From NCBI RefSeq assembly GCF_000516985.1, contig NW_006917091.1:5003713-5067712 (forward strand): a stretch of DNA of 64,000 nt, written 5' to 3'. The stretch's first letter is position 1, and each line of letters begins with the position of its first letter. A program made the position numbers and the translations under genes. The notes under the pieces were generated by a model that made no database searches, was not told the DNA's origin, and saw only the letters and a list, made by a program, of their open reading frames with translations. The DNA is from Pestalotiopsis fici W106-1. Taxonomy: Eukaryota > Ascomycota > Sordariomycetes > Amphisphaeriales > Sporocadaceae. Shown here in pieces: positions 13,290 through 25,781 of the stretch.

Positions 13290-15628
13290 GAGTGGATGCA
13301 GTGATTGTTGGACTGCCAGGGCTGGTAAACACGCGTAGCAGTACACCTGTGAGCGCTGGCCACGCAGATCCTTCCAACGACACTTGTCACCAATTCATCG
13401 GCATTGCCCATGTCAGTGTTGATTGTATCAATAATCCACTTTCGTCCTTGCATTATCTGCTTTCCCAGCGTCTGCATTTCCCACAGCGACACGGCATTGT
13501 TTATTCAAAAGCGAGATATACAATACCTCATTAATATAATGAACCCATTTCTTGCCAGGGTTCTGAGAATTAGGCGGGATTGATGATACCCCATCGGTCG
13601 AACGGGGTAAAAGGGGGGGCTGATGGCAAAGGAGGACAGGCTTCGGCGCCGCTCTGAACGTGTGCCTGACCCCGCTATCGACGGACTTTCGATTCTAACA
13701 CTGTTGTTCAATACCCACAACTTGATTTTTCCTTATTTCCTTCTAATTCGTTTCATGTCTTTGGCGCTTGGGGAGGGAGGAGGAAAGCCTTGGATAGGAC
13801 TCGGCCGTGTTACGATCAAAACGTTATGATGGGTCGATTGCGCATTGTCGTATCGAGGAGTTAATCATACATTGGGAGGGCGGGCATATACTGCGGTCTG
13901 TAAAGTACAGTGAGAAACCGGACAGAAACCATGGCGCAAAGCAGAATCTACTCATATATATAACGGAGAGAAATCAAAATGTATTACATGATTAAATGGC
14001 GGGCATTTTCTTGTATTATTGTGCTTGCCGATTGGACATTGGCATGTCGTCTTATTGGTTGTCATTCCGTGACTAGTAGTCGAGGAATGCCATACCAAGA
14101 CAAAGATGGCGCGACTATTATACTATTGCCTGCCTACCCACCCACCCACACCTGGGTTAGTATAGGTATGTGACGAGTGCGGACACAGCTGTGTAACTAG
14201 GTATGTAACCATGACCAGTAACAGCCATCCCTTAGTTGACAAACGAGGCTTAACGTCTCTTTTGCTTAGAAATACTATATCCATGATCGATATGTCTGGT
14301 GTCCAAACATTTCCCTTTGGGTATAATGTCCGCGGGCCACCTTTACACCGCTCCACGATTCGACACAGCTGTTGGACGCGTCTCGATCCCTCACCTTGGA
14401 CATGGACATCGGAGGCAGATGAGCTTGTCAGCCGAGGTCGAGAGCCGAACGTCCAGATTTGGTTTGGCTGGGAAGTCCCAGAGCCGCCGCCGGCAAGGTG
14501 CCAAGCACTTGAGGAGTCCACCCTGTTTTTTTTTTCGGTGCCCATCATGGACGAAAGAAAGTGTCACTTGATTTAATTCCCTTGCAAGAAAGAAGAAAAA
14601 AACCACGCTCCCCTCCCTCCCCTTTCAGACCCTGGCCATGATACAATAGGTAGGGTTACCAAAATGCTGGGAAAACTCCGGGACCTCGATGCATCCATCC
14701 AATTACTAGGTAGACAGGCTCGTGGCCCTCGGCTCTTTACCAACAAGTCGGGAAATGCAACGACAACAGGCTTTCCCCACATTTGGACACAATCAAGTTG
14801 TTTATTACCCCATGCATTGATTTTATATGTGCGTATCCACTTCCGAAGCTGCTTTGTAACAGTAGTAGTAGTAGTAGTAATGTCGACAGAGATCCCTGCG
14901 TGATGTCTGTCCATGCAAGCAAGTCCAAAAAGTTGACCCGCTGCCATGCCCCCGACGCCGGCAACTGCCATGACGGCCGCCTATGACGATGCAGCCAGCG
15001 CCCGATACCTAGACTATCTACACCACCTACACTTGGGCACTTCGGAGAGAATCCAATTCTCCTTCACAACGTCACCGTGCTCACCCAAAGAAGCGCTGGA
15101 TCTCTTTCGCGCCCCGCACTCGCCCGAGCCACCCCCCAGATGGACGCTTGACCTTGCCCAAAGTGGTCCAATCCGGCTCAAACCCCAGCTCCCTCTACCC
15201 CAGATTTCTCCAAAGGTACCCATGAAAGGACCGATTATTTCTGCACCTATAGAGGCTGAAAGACTCAGAGGGTGAAGGCTGCGGCCTTGGGCACGACTCG
15301 TTGTCCGCCTGGGAGCCAATTTCCGGCCGGCAAAGACCAAGGCCAAGACGGGGGTGGACTGGACTTGGACTGGGACTAGACGATGATGAGAGCATACGGG
15401 GCCATGGTCCAGGACAAGCACGGCGGAGGAGAAGAGGAGGAGGAGAAGAAGCAAGAGACAGAGGTAGATAAAAAGGCGCACGTTGTCCAGGCGAAGCTGC
15501 CATATGATTCTGGCCCCAAGGTGGTGTTTTCTGCTCATCGCTCACAGCCGCTTGTGTCTGCTGCTGCTACCGCCTCTATCTGCTGCCGAGTCTCTTGCTC
15601 CCTTGCTTTGCTTTGGATCTTTTTCAAA
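13290..15628. other. Intergenic, homeobox gene to carboxylesterase
   Basis: About 2.3 kb with the 3' region of the homeobox gene and the promoter of the esterase. Contains a GTA trinucleotide run at 14861-14879. A 109-codon ATG frame at 14946-15275 overlaps longer antisense frames and has no recognisable domain, so it is not called. Confidence 0.6.
14861..14879. repeat. (GTA)n microsatellite
   Basis: Six GTA/TAG trinucleotide units followed by a degenerate copy. Confidence 0.9.
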
Positions 15629-17616
15629 ATGGTTCTTCTCCCGTTACTTGCGGCGTGCTCACTATACGTCGGCTCCGCCGTCTCTGTCCCCGTAGCGGAC
15701 GTGTACGATACTTTGGAAGCTCCTGTGGTCACTGTCAAGAACGGCACATACTCTGGTATTTACAGTGATGAGTATGACCAGGATTTTTTTCTTGGCATGC
15801 CCTATGCCCAGGTATGTACTATACATAGCAAAGACTTGTCAGAGGCCACACCCATGGCCAACTTTACTCGACTGTGATACTAACCCATATTCGCTGTCTC
15901 TAGCAAGCTGTACGCTTTGCTGTTCCCGAGTCCCTAAACACAACATGGGATGACACCAGAGAAGCTACTGCCTACCCGCCCCATTGTATTGGCTACGGCA
16001 GCGATGATATTGGCTATGCCCTATCTGAAGACTGCCTGTATCTGAATGTAGTGAGGCCTGCCGGTCTGAACAACACTTCGGATCTGCCAGTGGCCGTATG
16101 GATCCATGGCGGAGGTCTCTACATGGGCGGCTCTGCTGACAGGAGATACAACCTGAGCTTCATTGTGGAAAACTCGGTGAACCAAGGGACTCCCATTGTT
16201 GCAGTGAGCTTGAACTACAGGCTGGCTGCTTTCGGCTTCCTGAGCGGAAAGGAGGCTCTCGATGCTGGCGTCACCAACATTGGATTCCGTGATCAGCGGC
16301 TCGCTCTCCACTGGGTCAATGAGAACATTGCGGCTTTTGGCGGTTCTCCTGACAAGGTCACCATCTTTGGCGAGAGTTCTGGAGCCGAGTCAGTCAGTGC
16401 ACAAGTTCTGGCTTACAACGGTATGTGTAATCCGCCCGGTGTATACAATTTCCGCAGTACTGACTCTTTGTAGGTCGCGATGATGGTTTGTTCCGTGGAG
16501 CCATTGGTGAGTCTGGCTTTGGAGGTATCCTCACACGATACAGTGGCGGTCTGAACCGTACCGATGCACAGCAGGAGACCTTTGACAACCTCGTCAAAAA
16601 CACGTCGTGCGCCTCGACCGTAGGAACCCCCGAGGCAATCACTTGTCTCCGGGCTGCTCCCTTTGACGAGATCAACACGGCCCTGAATGTCACTGGAGTC
16701 GGCCCTTGGCCTCCGGCGCTGGACTATGACTTCATTGCGGATTTCCCAACGAACCAGCTGGAAAGCGGCAACTTTGTACAGGTCCCCATCCTCATCGGTG
16801 CCAACACTGACGAGGGCTCTGCCTTTGGAGCTGGCCGCGGTCCCACTGGACCCGTGAACACGGACTCTGACTTTGCCTATGCCGTCAACAACATGCTGAC
16901 TCCAGACGTGGTCAACACCACTGGCAAGTCTGCTGAAGAGATTGTGCATGAGATTTCGCTCCTGTACCCCAACATTCAGAGCATTGGCATCCCGTCCCTT
17001 GAGTCGTGGCCCGAGGTCATCACCAATGCAACCGAGGGCGTCGAGTCTATTGGTGTACAGTCTCGCCGCATCAACGCTCTAGCCGGCGACACCTCATTCC
17101 ACTACGCACGCAGACGTGCTAATATTGCTTGGAGCGACGCGGGAATCAAGTCGTACTCTTACCGCTTCGACGTGACCGTGAATGGCATCTCAGAGAGCAT
17201 TTCAGCGACGCACTTTCAAGAGGTAAGAACAAGAACATGCTTCCATGACGTTTCAAGTCACTTTTGGCCAAATTGTAGAACCTTGCTGACAACCGTGAAC
17301 TTAGGTCGCCTTTGTCTTTTACAACCTCAACGGCGACGGCTACGCCACCAACCCCTTTGGCAACACGACGCAGGCCTACAAGGACCTGGCGCTCACCATG
17401 TCGTCGGCGTGGGTCAACTTCTTTGTTGACCTGGACCCCAACGGCGCCGCCGTGAGCCCCGCGTGGCCCGCTTACAACACCAGCGCCGGCGGAGGTGTCG
17501 GCCAGAACATTGTCTGGAGCGTCCGCGGCGATGGCAGCTACATTGAGTGGGATGACTACCGTGCCGAGGGCATGAAGTATCTTGCCGACAATGCGTTGGA
17601 GCTGTTTGGAAATTAA
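15629..17616 (+). CDS. Secreted type-B carboxylesterase/lipase
   Basis: Alpha/beta-hydrolase of the cholinesterase/type-B carboxylesterase family (GGGX oxyanion class). Four exons (15629-15811, 15904-16420, 16474-17222, 17305-17616) give 586 residues, normal for the family; introns of 92, 53 and 82 bp have GTATGT or GTAAGA donors. Residues 1-20 form a signal peptide (MVLLPLLAACSLYVGSAVSV), so the enzyme is probably secreted; many N-x-S/T sites support this. Visible motifs: EDCLYLNV at about 103, oxyanion HGGG at 129-132, the GESSG nucleophile elbow with Ser219, Glu in TDEGSAFG, and the catalytic His in ATHFQE just before the last intron. The triad is complete, so the enzyme should be active. 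The substrate (lipid, feruloyl, choline or other ester) cannot be read from sequence. It stands alone, not in a cluster. Confidence 0.93.
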
Positions 17617-19684
17617 GAGAGATCTTTTTTCCCCGTGTTTTTTATCGTCAATAGTGAGCGCTTTGCGTTGGAAAATATGTTTGTGTTGTATACATATCTA
17701 GGAACATGTCATAATAGCGTAATTCAATGACTATAGCATTACCGACTGCCGCTAATTTTGCCCCATTCCACACACAGACTCGTATTTGTTACACGGTTTC
17801 TTCAGCAGAAATAAACCAAATACTCATGAGTCTAAGCCATTGAATCCGCCTTACTTTGCGATGCTGCTGAGCATTGTGAGAAGAGAATGGAAAATCGTCC
17901 AAGTTCGCTTACATTGTGCTGAGTCACGCAAGAAAAAAAAACACACATCCCCAAGTGAGCAAGAGGCAGAGAACTCACAATTCTTCCTCGCCGCCTGATC
18001 TTTCATGATTTGCCGTGACAACATCCCGAATGACACCAAAATCTTTCTTGTCAGCCTAGGTATACAACCCGACGTTCATCCCATGACAGATGTTCCCGTA
18101 GGCTTTTCGGTTGCATCCGGGTGTGGATACATTCTGTATGGTCTCAATCTGGACGGGAAGGGGACGGTTTCGGCTCCGGAGGAAACGGTCGTATTCATGA
18201 GTGTTACCTACCCCAGTTTCCCGCTTGGAGAAGCTTTTTTTCCCTCGTTTTCTATTTCGGGACAGACTCTTATGGAGCCGGACGGCTTTCAGGGGAAACG
18301 ACAGAACCCAATCAGACCGATGGGGTTTCCGAAAGAGGCAAGAATTCCGTTCATACCAAGAGACATGTGTCAGTGTTGATGTAGTATACCGCCTATCATG
18401 ATGGTCAATACGAGTTTTTCGAGTGTTACACTTTGTCCTTGGCTTTCAGGCATGAACACAACTGATGATACCATTGAATATTGTAACATATATTTTGGAG
18501 TAGTGATATGTGTTCTCTTTGCGGGAAATGTATATCCGGTTTCTCTCCAACGGGGAAGAACTTCGGGTAGATTGACGGCCTTGGCGGTAGGACTTTTATT
18601 CAGTCCCGAATCCAATGAACATGCCAGATGGTCGCGAAAGGGTTTTGGCGGCACGCAAAAGCATGAATAAAAAGGATGTCGCGTGTTAGGAAGAATTTGC
18701 CTGGTTTCTAGAACTCATCACAGGAAATGCTGTCGCGCAAGCAGGCAGAAAAGATGCCATCCATAATAACTTGACACGAACTACAAAGTTTCATTTCCCA
18801 TCGGGCCCCTAATAGAGAATATCTCGTTATATTCCTCGGAGACTTGAAAGAGATTATCTGCTTGTTAAACTTTCATCAAAATCTTTTAGTCGAAGTCGGG
18901 ACAATGCAAAGAGCGTCTGGCGGTATGGGATGTTGCCGCTGGCATTCAGATGCAGCACTATGGGGCAACCAAAGACAACTTGAAGCGGACAAGCATATAC
19001 AAGGTAGTGAGATGAGTAATAACTTTGCACTACAGAGCATGAAGGAAATCCATTCCAACCCTTGTAGTATGTTTTCTGAACCTTGTGCACTTTATAAGAA
19101 CGCGGCGAGAACACTCGGTGAGAAAAAGAAAGAAAAGTCGAGTGAGTCTGTTGATGCCGCTCGCAAATACGGAACCGGTCTTTGAGCGTCCAGATATATT
19201 TCAAACAGCTCTCCGGCCGCGCGAATCTGTTCGCTTATCGGCCCGAGAGATCGGTCTTCCTTTTCTGCGTACTAGTCGAATAGACTGGCTCTGGACCTTT
19301 ACAGGCATTTACGATCTTGGTTGATGATGAAGTAAGCTCCAAAAGATGCACGTTGACCTTTTTCATGCCAATATGGAATAATGACTGCAAATCATACAGG
19401 AGGGAAGAAAGATAAAAACTAGAAGCGTCGAATGAATGGTCCTTCTTCTCATGCATCTACCGTCCATCTCAATCACACCTCGTGAGCAGTTGACAGTCTG
19501 AAAACAAATCGCTCGAGTTTGATAATAAATCAACAAGGCCATAACCAAAAAGCCAAATGAGACGGAATATCTGATCTAGATGCTGCAACACCACGAGTCT
19601 TTCTGGTGCTGCGCCACCGTTGCGTTCCTTTGAGCTTTTTCCACAAAGGCAAAAGTTTCCCTCAAATGGTAACCAAAAAGCTTT
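17617..19684. other. Intergenic, esterase to phosphatase relic
   Basis: About 2.1 kb of spacer, visibly A/T-richer than the flanking genes. Frames such as 18005-18379 (+) and 18370-18654 (-) overlap each other and show no domain. I see no RNA gene or repeat of note. Confidence 0.6.
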
Positions 19685-20345
19685 CACAATGCAGGAGAGA
19701 CGGAATGGCCCATGACGAACCAGTATACCGGCATCACGGATCTCGAACTCATACCCGAGGGTGATCCGACAAAGTCACCAGCACGGCCGCCCAGCTCCGT
19801 CGGGCGTGGGCAAGCTCGTGGACCAGGACAAGGCCCTGCGCATTGGTTAGACCAAGCCAAAGAGAGGCGAGCGTGGTTGAGACCAGGAAAGATTTTGGAA
19901 TATCTTGGGCGACGGCTGTGAAGGAGGAGAGTAAGTGATTCACCGTCGGCACATCTCTCGTCTTTCCTGGATGTCCCTACTCATCAAGAATTCAAGGTCC
20001 ATGGATCAGGTATCCACGAGGCTGGATAGGCTCATCTCGGAGATTCGTGATCTGCAACGCCCTCATATCAACGGCAAGACACCTGTCGACATTGTAGTGG
20101 TAAGTTCACTCCCTACGATTGGTTTGTGTCTGTCACTTATTCACAGAAAGCTTTTAAGGTTGCTCACGGACTTATCCTTCGCGCTTTTGCCAAACGATGG
20201 ATGCGCTTCACTCTGGAGACACCATTACCCATGAAGATGTCGCCAAGCACGATAGTAGCGCTCAGGTACGTACAAACCTGGGCTTCTTATTCCAATGTGG
20301 AATCCGGGCTCATCCATGTTGCGGCTTTTGTAAGTAGAACGAAAG
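19685..20345 (+). pseudogene. Decayed SHB17-like histidine phosphatase
   Basis: Relic of a histidine-phosphatase (phosphoglycerate-mutase superfamily) gene resembling sedoheptulose-1,7-bisphosphatase SHB17. Fragments appear in family order but in different frames: GETEW...NQYTGITDLELIPEG near 19693-19760 (family RHGETEW...GQYTGLTDLxLTP), GVGKLVDQDKALRI at about 19800-19845 after a frame change, then MDQVSTRLDRLISEIRDLQ at about 19999-20055, and after a 59-bp intron (20100-20158, GTAAGT...TTTTAAG) VAHGLILRAFAKRW (family VAHGHxLRxF). Damage: the catalytic RHG is read as FHNAG, a stop follows ALRIG, at least two frame changes occur, and the EWDYGDYEG-type middle segment is missing. The kept intron argues against a processed copy. 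The intact gene presumably lies elsewhere. The family match is from memory of conserved motifs. Confidence 0.72.
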
Positions 20346-20920
20346 TCAATGAAACCAGCCCCCTTGTATGCTCTGCTCAAAGGATTGCATGAGACGGAAA
20401 TATCTGGGACGTCACTCCCGCCTCAGAGCTGAAGATGAGATGACAATGAGGAACAAATCACGATGCATGACGAGGATTGAAATGAGTTGGTCAAGATCTT
20501 TCACGAGCATGTTTATTACCAGAGCGGCTTCACGAATTGATTGGCTCTCCTGATTGACTATTTTCAATCTGATACGTGTAATCCATCTGGCTAGCCCAGT
20601 AGCCAAGGACGCTACTATCACAACCCACAATCCATCGCTCTGAATGGGCCATGTGGAATATGATATACCTAGAACGCCAAAAAAGCACAACGGACCCTCC
20701 TGTTCGCTTTGAAATGAACCGTTTGTGATGCTCCTGTTTCCTTCCCAATTTACCATGAAATGCATAACCGGTATCTGAATGTGGATGATTCCACGAATGA
20801 GAGGCAAAAAGCCGCCGCCAGTAACCCTGGAGTATAAGTGACGCCAATTTTCAATGTGATTAAAAAACCGATAAATAAACAAGCCACCAGTTTTGGTTCA
20901 AGCTTTCGTTTCGTAATCGA

Positions 20921-22100
20921 CTACGAGCTCAAAAGGTCTTTGACGCTCATGCCTCTTGCAGGACTTGGATTGGTCATCCCCCTCCGATCATTATTGAGCA
21001 TGAGTAGCGCAGCCGTGGCCTCCTGGTCGAGATCACGCTGTGGCTGCAGTGCAGGACTCGTCAGTGTAGAGTTGGACGTAGACGGTGCCGTTCTAGCGTA
21101 GCTCCACGACTGCGGCCCAAAGTTTGGAGAAATGGCCGAGGAGGCACTGTAGCTGTAGTGGCGGTGGTCTGTAGACACAGACGAATATGACCCATGTCGG
21201 TTACGAGCATCTTGTGCCAGCAGTGCTGGCGATTCCGAGGGGCGTTGCGAGCGAGACGTATAGTCGGTATATGTCGGAGATGCCGCCTCGGAGCCTGCCA
21301 TCTCTACATCCCCTGATCCATCATCTGCCTGCTGTTCATCCGCCTCGTAGCTGTCTTGCCCAGCGGACGGTGGAAGGACAAACTCAGTTGGTGTGGGAGC
21401 CGAGGAATGCGGGTCTCGTTGTTCCTTGAGCTGCTTCACGCAGTCTTCAAGATAGCGTACGTACTCGATAGAGGCCTGAGTCGGAGCGCAAATGTCAGTG
21501 TACGTATAGAATCGCATGGCTTGGTTGGGGCTTTACCTGAAGGATGGCCAGCTTGTGCATTTCTCCCGTGCAGGCGGGGATCAAACCCTTGAGAACGGCG
21601 AATTCTTCATTCATCTTTGACCTCCGACGTCTCTCAATGAGGCTGTGTGCTGTCTTCCTTGCAATCTTTCGACCAGCAGCGCTGGTTGCTGATGGCTGCT
21701 TCTTTTTCGAACCCGAGGCATTGGCCTTTGTGTCCTTGGCGGGCGTCTTGACAGGAGCTGGCTCCTCTTCGGGCTCTTCCTGGGGCCGTGGCTTCATTTG
21801 TATAATCTTGCGAGATCGCGTAGGAGGTGGAGGCAAGGCAAAGGACTCCTTCTGAGCAGCCGATGAACGCCTCCTTGATTTCACCGTCTCACTGGCTTGT
21901 ACAGGATAGGGTGTAAGTGGCGAAACGGCCGATGCGTCTGACTTGGCCTCGGAACTCGACGGCCGCGAGGAGCCATTGGTGCCAATAGCGGATGGTGGAA
22001 GTTCAAAGGACATTTGTAGGGCCGACAGCTTATGAAGACCGTCTTGGCTCTTCATCTCGGTCGAAGAGACCGGGGTGGGCGGCATGGCCATTCGAGGCAT
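20921..22100 (-). CDS. bHLH transcription factor
   Basis: Basic helix-loop-helix DNA-binding protein, 372 residues, in two exons: 22100-21537 and 21475-20921 with a 61-bp intron (GTAAAG...CTCAG). The intron falls inside helix 2; joining it gives MHKLAILQ followed by ASIEYVRYLEDCVKQL, a continuous HLH at about residues 148-207. The basic region AHSLIERRRRSKMNEEF has the H-x3-E-x3-R pattern (His152, Glu156, Arg160), known to read CACGTG-type E-boxes, so the target is inferred to be E-box DNA bound as a dimer. A Ser/Pro-rich N-terminus with basic patches and a Ser/Tyr/Gln-rich C-terminus flank it; the protein ends SVKDLLSS. It resembles a conserved ascomycete regulator known only as an HLH protein; I do not assign a symbol. 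Confidence 0.92.
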
Positions 22101-24070
22101 TTCGAAAGGCGAGTGGAGGAGGCTATGGTCTTTGGAACAGATGGGTGGTGAATGAGGGCCACTTGGCTTGCGTCACGCGAGCCGCTCGTGTGTACGGACA
22201 CGTTGGATGTGTGTTATAAGTCAATGTGTCGAGGATTTTCCGAATTAGATCAGTGGCAGGGGGGATTGCTTCTGAGTTAAGGATATGCTCTGCTTGTGTG
22301 GAAAGGCAATATATAGAATGCCAAGTTGTCAGAATAGTCACGATGGCTGGGGGGCGACTAGTTTTAGGGTATAGATATAGATAGACGACAAGTTGTTGTA
22401 GGAGACGGAAGAGACTGAGAGAGAGCAGACACACGAACAATGGAAGAGAAGGAAGGAAACAAACATGCAAGATCACGCCAGAGAAAAAGAATCAAGATGG
22501 TCGGGTCTTTTTGAGATGACGACGACGTCGCAGATCGTCCACAGAAAGAGTCCGGGTGTAGAGGCACAACACACGCCTAGAAGGGAAAAACGTGCTTCTT
22601 ACACAGGCGAGCGAGAAAAAGAGAAGGCGAGTCGTGCTCTTGTCCTTCTCTTTCTCTGCCTCTCGTGGTTTCGCGCTTTCTGTTTCCCTCTCTCTCCCCC
22701 CCAGTTAAAAGTCGATCATCCAGCACCAGCCAGCCAGCCAGCCAGCCAGCACACGACCAGCAGCAAGCAGCACGACCCAGACGGAAGCTGGCGAGGGGTC
22801 CATTTCAAATCTGTCGCATGCCTCACACACTTTACGCCGGGGGGGGGGGGATGAATGAGATGGTTCCTTTGACTGGAATTGAGCACGCGACAGAACGAGT
22901 GTCTGGTATTGGCTCCCTCGAAAGCTGGACGGTGGCAGACCAATGACAGCGCGCAAGAGAACCAATTGAGGCAGCAGGATCGAGCACGTGGGACTGGCAG
23001 CTCCTTAAAGAAGGGACAGGCTTGGCGCGCCTGCTCAGGGATTGATCCTCCCCCTTCCCTGTATGGGTCTAGTCTTGGCCTTATTAGTGTACCTCCAGTT
23101 GTGTAAGTCAAGTCAAAACCCAAGTCAACGGCCAGAAACAAAGTTTAAACCCCCAATTATCATTATTCCCAACGACGCATCTTTTTAGTATGTAATGCAT
23201 AATAAACAGATAGTATTACAATAGCAAATGCCGAACCAGCTTGTCAGGTATTTTTGTCACCGCCTGTTCCATGCCCGGAAATAGTGAATATTATGTACAA
23301 TGTCATGTACTTACAGGTAATCAGAGAGTTGAACCAGTCCCCAAGACCTCTAAGACTGAGCACGTGCCCTGATTCCTTCCCCCGAAAAAGAACGTCAAGA
23401 ACCAACGACCCCCACTCTTGTTCTTGCTCGTGTGGGATGGGATCCTTTTTTTTTTTTTTTTGCATCTCCACCTGATAAACGCAACCTTATATCAACGTCG
23501 ACATGCTGCAAAAGAAGCAATTCGCATGCATGCGATCACGGCCAATCTTTTGGTATTATTCCTGTCAACTATGTACTCAACATGATGGTCGACTACAATT
23601 GTTTTTGCATCTTCTCTTTGCTACATGTGTAATTTACAAAAATTGCCAATAGAAAAACAGTCATGACCACGATTTTTGCTGTCTCGAAATAACCACAGAA
23701 ACTATCACGGCAGCCTTGGAAGTGCCGGGCTGAGACAAGGCAAATGTGGCATCATACTTGCCGCAACCTTAAAAAAAATTGTAGAAAGTCGTATTAGAGA
23801 ATGTCAAAGCGTTGAGCAGAGCCAGCCTTACACCTCGTATGTGTAGGTCATGAATTCCCCATGTAGGTTTGTACGATATTTCAGAAAGTGCAGACGGCCG
23901 GGGGGTAAAACCATGAATTCATTCCTTAATGTACAGCTCAGAGAGTCCTAGCTACAATCCTGACCGTGGCCAGTGCCACAATGTCAAACCATTAAAGCAC
24001 TCCAGCTCTTGATCGTCATCCCTGGCTCATTGTTCCCATACCAATTCATTGTGTACCATTCATCGCGATT
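22101..24070. other. Intergenic, bHLH promoter side
   Basis: About 2 kb upstream of the bHLH gene and downstream of the 2EXR gene. Holds a (CCAG)n run at 22726-22750, a 12-G run at 22839-22850 and a T-run near 23448. Frames on both strands overlap and have no domain support. Confidence 0.6.
22726..22750. repeat. (CCAG)n microsatellite
   Basis: Six near-perfect CCAG tetranucleotide units within the bHLH upstream region. Confidence 0.9.
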
Positions 24071-25444
24071 TCACTGCGTCGCATGATCCGAAGCAGGGTG
24101 CAGCTCCGCGAGAGCTTCCGGCTGGGTCCAATGGATGTGGTCATCACCACCTGCAGCTATGATCTGGACCGAGGCAACACGATCCTTGACAATCCTGTAG
24201 ATATTGTCTCGAAGCTCCAGGAGTTCTCTCAAGAATTTTCGGGGTAGGCCACAGTCGCAGACATTGTGAGGGCTGGTATTCCACTGCGAGAGGACTGTCG
24301 ACAAGTCGTCCGAGAGCGTTCTTTTGCCTTTGAGAAAGTCATTAAGCACCCGGTCGCCGCTAAATGTTCCTTTCCCGTCTCCTTCATGTGTACAAGTCAG
24401 ATCTTCTGCTGCTACTAGAAGTTTGACACTCTTGAGAGCCGGGTGTATCGCAAGAGCGTGCTCTTCGTTACCATAAAAGCCAGTGCCGATGCTTGTAATG
24501 AACAACTCCAAGTTTTGAATGGACCAGAACCATGGTGTTTTTTTGTTGCCATTTTCAATCTTATCAAAGTCATGGAATAAGATTAAACCTAATGGAGGAG
24601 GAGGAAAGGGAGTACTATGGCGGCGACGAGCAGAATTATAGAATGGTATTATCAAACGTGGAATGAAGCAGAAGCTGTCGACCTTGAAATTCATCCAGGT
24701 TGGCACTCGAGACCAACTATTGTCATCGCAGAAGCCGGCCGGAGGTTGAGCGAATTCATGGTCGAAGTCGGGACTTGGAGAACCATGAAATGGAGCCCAA
24801 TAGGTCCAGTTCGGAAGCATGATCTCGTATCGACGGGCTACAGCCAAGTCGACGAATCCCAGAAGAGATCGAGGGTGTCTGATGTTTCGGCCACTCGACC
24901 ACACGAGCTCAGGAAACGACGTCTGGTTGAAGTCGTAGTAGCAGCTCTCATCCCAGAAACCCTCATCCATGCCGCAGAACATGTGCCTGACCCTTAGGTT
25001 GACTGTCTCGTAATGCTCCCAAATCAAGAGCTGAAGCTCTTTTGGCAGCATGGGGAAGTAGTCGAATTTTTGGGTCTGCTCATGCTCCATCTTTGCCGGA
25101 GAGTCGTTCTGAAGTGGTCTGTCTTTACCAGACATGGTGCTCAAGCCTAGATCTCCGAGCGGGCTTTTGTTATTTCCCCTAGGCGATGTTTCGGAGAACG
25201 AGAAGTCTTTTGGAAAATCCGAAGCGAAAGATTGAACAAGTTGAGGCGGACCTCGCTGGGAGACGGAGGACTTTAAATATTCCCCGGAATAAAAGGTCAG
25301 GGTGTTAACAGGACGCTCGAAACAATGTACCTCAGCGTTCAAAATATCACGTTCTCCTGAGGCACCATCATCAAGGCACACACATAATGTGTCGCTAATC
25401 AACAAGATCAGGGCGACAAGCAACAGCTGCCTCACAAAGAGCAT
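24071..25444 (-). CDS. 2EXR-domain protein, function unknown
   Basis: An uninterrupted frame of 457 codons. The segment FDYFPMLPKELQLLIWEH at about residues 127-144 matches the opening of the fungal 2EXR domain (F-x-x-F-P-x-L-P-x-E-L-x-x-x-I-W), found in many uncharacterised ascomycete proteins. The downstream part, rich in Trp, Phe and His, resembles such proteins only in general layout. The start is uncertain. The first ATG gives a hydrophobic N-terminus (RQLLLVALILLISDTLCVC) like a signal peptide or anchor, odd for a family usually seen with the domain near the N-terminus. An internal ATG at 25135 would give a 354-residue protein with 2EXR close to its start. The 103 upstream codons without a stop favour the longer form slightly. 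No function is assigned. Confidence 0.75.
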   Translation of the reverse strand: MLFVRQLLLVALILLISDTLCVCLDDGASGERDILNAEVHCFERPVNTLTFYSGEYLKSSVSQRGPPQLVQSFASDFPKDFSFSETSPRGNNKSPLGDLGLSTMSGKDRPLQNDSPAKMEHEQTQKFDYFPMLPKELQLLIWEHYETVNLRVRHMFCGMDEGFWDESCYYDFNQTSFPELVWSSGRNIRHPRSLLGFVDLAVARRYEIMLPNWTYWAPFHGSPSPDFDHEFAQPPAGFCDDNSWSRVPTWMNFKVDSFCFIPRLIIPFYNSARRRHSTPFPPPPLGLILFHDFDKIENGNKKTPWFWSIQNLELFITSIGTGFYGNEEHALAIHPALKSVKLLVAAEDLTCTHEGDGKGTFSGDRVLNDFLKGKRTLSDDLSTVLSQWNTSPHNVCDCGLPRKFLRELLELRDNIYRIVKDRVASVQIIAAGGDDHIHWTQPEALAELHPASDHATQ

Positions 25445-25781
25445 GTAATGAGTAAATCCTAATCAACTTGTGCTTGGCTGCCACTGTCCATTTTGAATCT
25501 GTACATCAAGCCTTGGCCTCACTCAACTTAATCAAAATGAATACCGAGCCGGGTGCAACAATCGTGAAGATAAAAGAGATCGTCTATCCGTGTTTTGATT
25601 CACGTTACCCCGAAACATGATGCTTTCCACCAATCTTGAGAGTTTCGATTCGAGTGGGAAAAAAGGAATTTTGTGACGGCTTGCTAATGATTAATCCGGC
25701 GTCAGGTTCTTTAAAGAACGAATGTTAGCAAAAGTGGTGCTACACAAGATGTACAAAAACTGCTTACCATAAGAGTGCTGT

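Noticed and set aside
14946..15275. 109-codon ATG frame upstream of the esterase
   Set aside because: No domain; longer antisense frames cover the same bases and it looks like esterase promoter sequence.
18005..18670. Pair of overlapping frames on both strands
   Set aside because: No domain and no splice-consistent extension; treated as spacer.
19749..19952. Minus-strand HELAH metalloprotease-like motif
   Set aside because: Antisense to the phosphatase relic; no other protease motif or signal nearby.
20412..20882. 156-codon minus frame after the bHLH gene
   Set aside because: Lies in the probable 3' region of that gene and shows no family resemblance.
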